Of a stretch of DNA of 64,000 nucleotides, positions 61,043 to 64,000 are shown one piece after another. The stretch is from assembly GCA_002839285.1 (NCBI GenBank), contig PGXT01000002.1:13861-77860 (forward strand), given 5' to 3'. This DNA comes from Spirochaetae bacterium HGW-Spirochaetae-5 (GTDB lineage: Bacteria > Spirochaetota > UBA4802 > UBA5550). The notes under the pieces were generated by a model, which saw only the letters and a list, made by a program, of their open reading frames with translations, ran no database searches and was not told where the DNA came from. Both the position numbers and the translations under genes were made by a program. Positions within the stretch are counted from its first letter, which is position 1. Every line of letters starts with the position of its first letter.

Positions 61043-61142
61043 ACAAATTATAAAATGCTGCCAATTTTATCAGCAGCATTTTATTTATGTTTGACCTTTT
61101 TAAATTTTTTGTATATAATATTAAAAAAGCACCGGAGTTTTC

Positions 61143-61873
61143 ATGAAAAATATAGCTTTTTCTTCATTAAAGATTCTGCTAATATCGCTTTTTGCAGCAA
61201 CATCCGCTTTCAATACTCTTTCCGCGGAAGAAAACACAATCCGCTTAGGATATTCCGATGCTGAAGCCTTCCCTTTTCAAATACGTGACGACAAAAATCC
61301 TCCGGGGATCGCTTTTGAAATAATTTCTGAAGCCGCAAAGCTCACGGGAGTTAAAATAAAATACGTCAGACTCCCCAACAGGCGGGTACAGCTTTCGCTT
61401 CGCGAAGGGGATCTGATTGACGGGGCTTTTATGTTCTCCTACAGCGAAGAACGCAATGTCAATGGATTCTACCCCTCAATGCAGGGTAAACCGGACGGAA
61501 ACAGAAGAATAGCAACTCTAAGCTACTATATTTACAGAAAAAAAGGATCATCAATAAACTGGGATGGTAAAAAATTTTCAGGGTTTGACACTTCTGATCC
61601 AAAAATAAAGATCGGAGCAAATTCCGGATACTCAGTTGTGGGAGATCTGATTAAAATGCTCACCAGGATCTTGTGGCTGATAATTATCTTTCATCCGGAG
61701 GCATTACTGATATTGAAAAACTTCCCAAACCGTTTATTCAGAAGGATTACTTTCTGATGTTCAGTCATCAATATTATGAAAAGAACCACCAGACTGCGGA
61801 GAAGTTATGGAATAAGATCGGAGAGATCCGTGACAAAAAAACTGCGGCAATAGCATCGAAATATAAAGAATAA
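61143..61873 (+). pseudogene. Periplasmic substrate-binding protein (SBP_bac_3-like), split by deletion/frameshift
   Basis: Signal peptide + IRLGYSDAEAFPFQI...PPGIAFEIISEAAKLTGVKIKYVRLPNRR...KIGANSGYSVVGDLIKM; C-terminus in another frame ADNYLSSGGITDIEKLPKPFIQKDYFLMFSHQYYEKN. Confidence 0.8.
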
Positions 61874-61928
61874 TGGATTCACCAGCCTCCGATGTCGGAG
61901 CCCGGTGAATCACAGAATTAACCTGTTT

Positions 61929-62342
61929 CTAAAAAATTTCTTCCGGTTTAAAAAAGTAACCGATCTCAAATTCAGCTGTATCGGGTGCATCGGAACCATG
62001 CACTACATTAAACTGTATGCTCTCTGCAAAATCAGCTCTGATTGTTCCGGGGTCTGCTTCTTTAAAATTAGTAGCACCCATGAGCTTTCTGTTAAGGGCT
62101 ATTGCGTTTTCACCTTCGAGAACCATTACAACTACGGGCCCTTCCGACATAAAAGATGTAAGTTCGTCATAGAAGAATTTACCCTTATGAACAGCATAGA
62201 ATCCCTCTGCTGTCTCCTTTGACATATGAATTTTTTTCATCGCGGCTATTTTCAGTCCTGCAGATTCGAATCTTCTGATTATCTCTCCGGTAATATTCTT
62301 TCTTACACCGTCCGGTTTGATTATTGAAAGTGTTCTTTCCAT
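61929..62342 (-). CDS. ndk: Nucleoside diphosphate kinase
   Basis: [46 protein letters not shown]. Confidence 0.97.
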   Translation of the reverse strand: MERTLSIIKPDGVRKNITGEIIRRFESAGLKIAAMKKIHMSKETAEGFYAVHKGKFFYDELTSFMSEGPVVVMVLEGENAIALNRKLMGATNFKEADPGTIRADFAESIQFNVVHGSDAPDTAEFEIGYFFKPEEIF

Positions 62343-62492
62343 TAAATTTCTCCATAGCAGTAGATATTTTTATAAGAAAACAGTATACATAGACTATTAA
62401 ACAGTATCCCATGTATAATAAAAAGTTCCCGATTTAATTGCGTAAATCCTTCGAATCCCCGTAATAATGTTCAGACAATGCGGTAAGGTATA

Positions 62493-62867
62493 TCAGTATC
62501 CCGAGGCTTTCTCTATACGCATCATTTCATCTTCATACATTCTGCATGTGTATGAGAAAAATGTTTCATACACATCGGTATCATTGCATAAAATCATTTT
62601 TCCCTTCAACGCTTCAAAGGAGAGAAAAACCGGCGCTGAATTCAGAACGGTGAGATCAATTTTTTCGAATCCCAGCTGATCCTGAAGTTTTCCGATTATT
62701 CCGCAGCGTACATCGAGATCCGGCATTGTTTTAAAATATACCGCGATATCAATATCGCTGTTATCCCCGATAATCCCTGAAGCAGATGATCCGAAAAGAA
62801 AAGCAAAGCTGACCACCTGCAGAGGATTAAGAATCCGGGCAATATCATCAGTGCTGATTGTTTTCAT
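62493..62867 (-). CDS. mntA: MntA-type antitoxin nucleotidyltransferase
   Basis: FLFGSSASGIIGDNSDIDIAVYF minimal nucleotidyltransferase motif; paired with HepT. Confidence 0.88.
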   Translation of the reverse strand: MKTISTDDIARILNPLQVVSFAFLFGSSASGIIGDNSDIDIAVYFKTMPDLDVRCGIIGKLQDQLGFEKIDLTVLNSAPVFLSFEALKGKMILCNDTDVYETFFSYTCRMYEDEMMRIEKASGY

Positions 62868-63273
62868 AATTCCTCACTGCTTCTGTAAACTTTCTGAAAT
62901 CATCAAGCCGTTTTGAAACAATATCGTACATAATTGAGGTGTCAAGTGAATCATAATTGTGGACAATTAGATTTCTAAAACGCACCATTGAAACGAATGG
63001 TTCTTCGCCGGAGATTACGCCAAGATCTTTAAGTCTGCGGATCGCATCGGCCGACGTTGTCTGAGGTCCGATTCCGTTTCTTGAACAGATCCTTTCCGCA
63101 CAATCGATCATTGCTTCCACCATTACCTGAAGTGAGCGTTCGATAATTTTCTGAAGACCCCAATCTCCGGAGATTTGATCTTCGGTAAAAGGTCCATACC
63201 CGTTAAGCTTCAAAATATACTCTTCAATGAGAGCACATTTTGACAATATAATGCCGTTTTTTCCTTTTTCCAT
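62848..63273 (-). CDS. hepT: HepT-like (DUF86) toxin
   Basis: RFRNLIVHNYDSLD matches RX4HXY; overlaps mntA by 20 nt. Confidence 0.88.
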   Translation of the reverse strand: MEKGKNGIILSKCALIEEYILKLNGYGPFTEDQISGDWGLQKIIERSLQVMVEAMIDCAERICSRNGIGPQTTSADAIRRLKDLGVISGEEPFVSMVRFRNLIVHNYDSLDTSIMYDIVSKRLDDFRKFTEAVRNYENNQH

Positions 63274-63402
63274 AATCGAATATTATTTCAAAATTTAAAC
63301 ATTGTCAACAAAATTAACTAATGGTTCATGCGCTTAATTGGAGTAGCGGTTTATTTTTGGGATCATAGATTTCAGGAATGTTTTATAATCAGGAAGGTAT
63401 AA

Positions 63403-63441
63403 AAAAAGGCTGCCTGATTTTAATCAGCAGCCTTTTTTTAT
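63403..63441. terminator. Rho-independent terminator
   Basis: AAAAAAAGGCTGcctgattttaatCAGCAGCCTTTTTTT. Confidence 0.7.
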
Positions 63442-63442
63442 G

Positions 63443-63525
63443 TGCCCAGAGCGGGACTTGAACCCACACGAGAAAATCCCACATGGCCCTCAACCATGCG
63501 TGTCTACCAATTCCACCACCTGGGC
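63443..63525 (-). tRNA. tRNA-Leu (GAG)
   Basis: Reverse complement GCCCAGGTGGTGGAATTGGTAGACACGCATGGTTGAGGGCCATGTGGGATTTTCTCGTGTGGGTTCAAGTCCCGCTCTGGGCA; anticodon GAG. Confidence 0.96.
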
Positions 63526-63613
63526 TTTGGCACATCAACTTCTATGAGACTAAATATTTCAGGGGTAATAATGTCAACGAAAAAAATTAAAAATTTTTTA
63601 AGGTCAACGAATT

Positions 63614-63758
63614 TGCTCAAAAACTGGTGGTGAATAGTAATCTCCATCGAGCAAGCCCCCGCACCCCGGTCGCTGGCAAAGCAAATTCATCACTGCCCCC
63701 TCCGGGGGTGCGGGGGCTTAGGTGGAGTGAATATTATTATTACCACCAAAAAATGAGT
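63614..63758 (+). repeat. Palindromic element, family C (copy 2), with outer stem related to family B ends
   Basis: TGCTCAAAAACTGGTGGTGA ... GCCCCCGCACCCCGG..CCGGGGGTGCGGGGGC ... TTACCACCAAAAAATGAG. Confidence 0.7.
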
Positions 63759-63774
63759 AGTTACGAATCAACCT

Positions 63775-63798
63775 CCCCCTCTCCATATGGAGAGGGGG
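63775..63798. repeat. Perfect 24-bp palindrome CCCCCTCTCCATATGGAGAGGGGG
   Basis: Self-complementary by inspection; just downstream of the lon stop codon. Confidence 0.7.
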
Positions 63799-63811
63799 CC
63801 GGGGGGAGAGG

Positions 63812-64000
63812 TCAGTAAACAATCTCCAGCACTTCATCAAAATAATTAACAAAGTGGGCATCGAGTCCTTTCTTTATATATTCGGGGAGTTCATCAAAAT
63901 CTTTTTTATTTTCGTAAGGATAGATTATTGTTTTAACTTCGCAAGAGAATACAAAGATGTTGCCATAGTTATTCCTGCAGATGGTCCGTCCTTCGGAGTT
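63812..64000 (-). pseudogene. lon: Lon protease C-terminus, split by deletion/frameshift (partial at right edge)
   Basis: [20 protein letters not shown] in one frame, then [42 protein letters not shown]-stop in another; intervening GEITLRG...GLKEK region absent. Confidence 0.8.

Noticed and set aside
63442-63633. 63-aa ORF starting MPRAGLEPTRENPTWPS
   Set aside because: Lies over the tRNA-Leu gene, a well-known type of spurious ORF

Overview
The window looks like a compact chromosomal segment from a spirochaete-like bacterium. That lineage call is an inference from the flagellar operon order, WhiG/FliA-type sigma factor, FapA, FlbD and DUF1577-like content; no database was searched. The backbone is housekeeping plus flagellar/chemotaxis genes: fliL-fliN-fliO-fliP-fliQ-fliR-flhB-flhA-flhF-flhG, sigma, fapA, cheR-cheD, yicC-remA-gmk-rpoZ-miaA-hfq, rny-ymdB, coaD, argJ, hslO, tsaE-tsaB, der, recR-ybaB-dnaX, ndk, and the lon C-terminus. 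Other features are a YbhGFSR-like efflux operon with its own TetR and TolC, a class III cyclase gene cluster, a HepT/MntA toxin-antitoxin pair, two class II tRNAs (Ser-GGA, Leu-GAG), and several families of dispersed intergenic palindromic elements. The strongest second-look items are: (1) an iron-ADH-fold protein in which all four metal ligands are replaced; (2) three genes within about 4 kb (dnaX, a periplasmic binding protein, lon) each missing roughly 80-120 nt with a frame change; (3) an A10 slippery run in dnaX where either +1 or -1 slippage gives an immediate stop; (4) fapA and miaA with no ATG/GTG/TTG start upstream of their conserved N-termini, each with an ATA overlapping a stop codon; (5) palindromic repeat elements with shared ends, swapped GC-rich cores and compensatory changes; (6) a 29-aa COX24/mS38-like basic protein below the ORF-track cutoff. 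No CRISPR array, prophage or transposase gene was seen.
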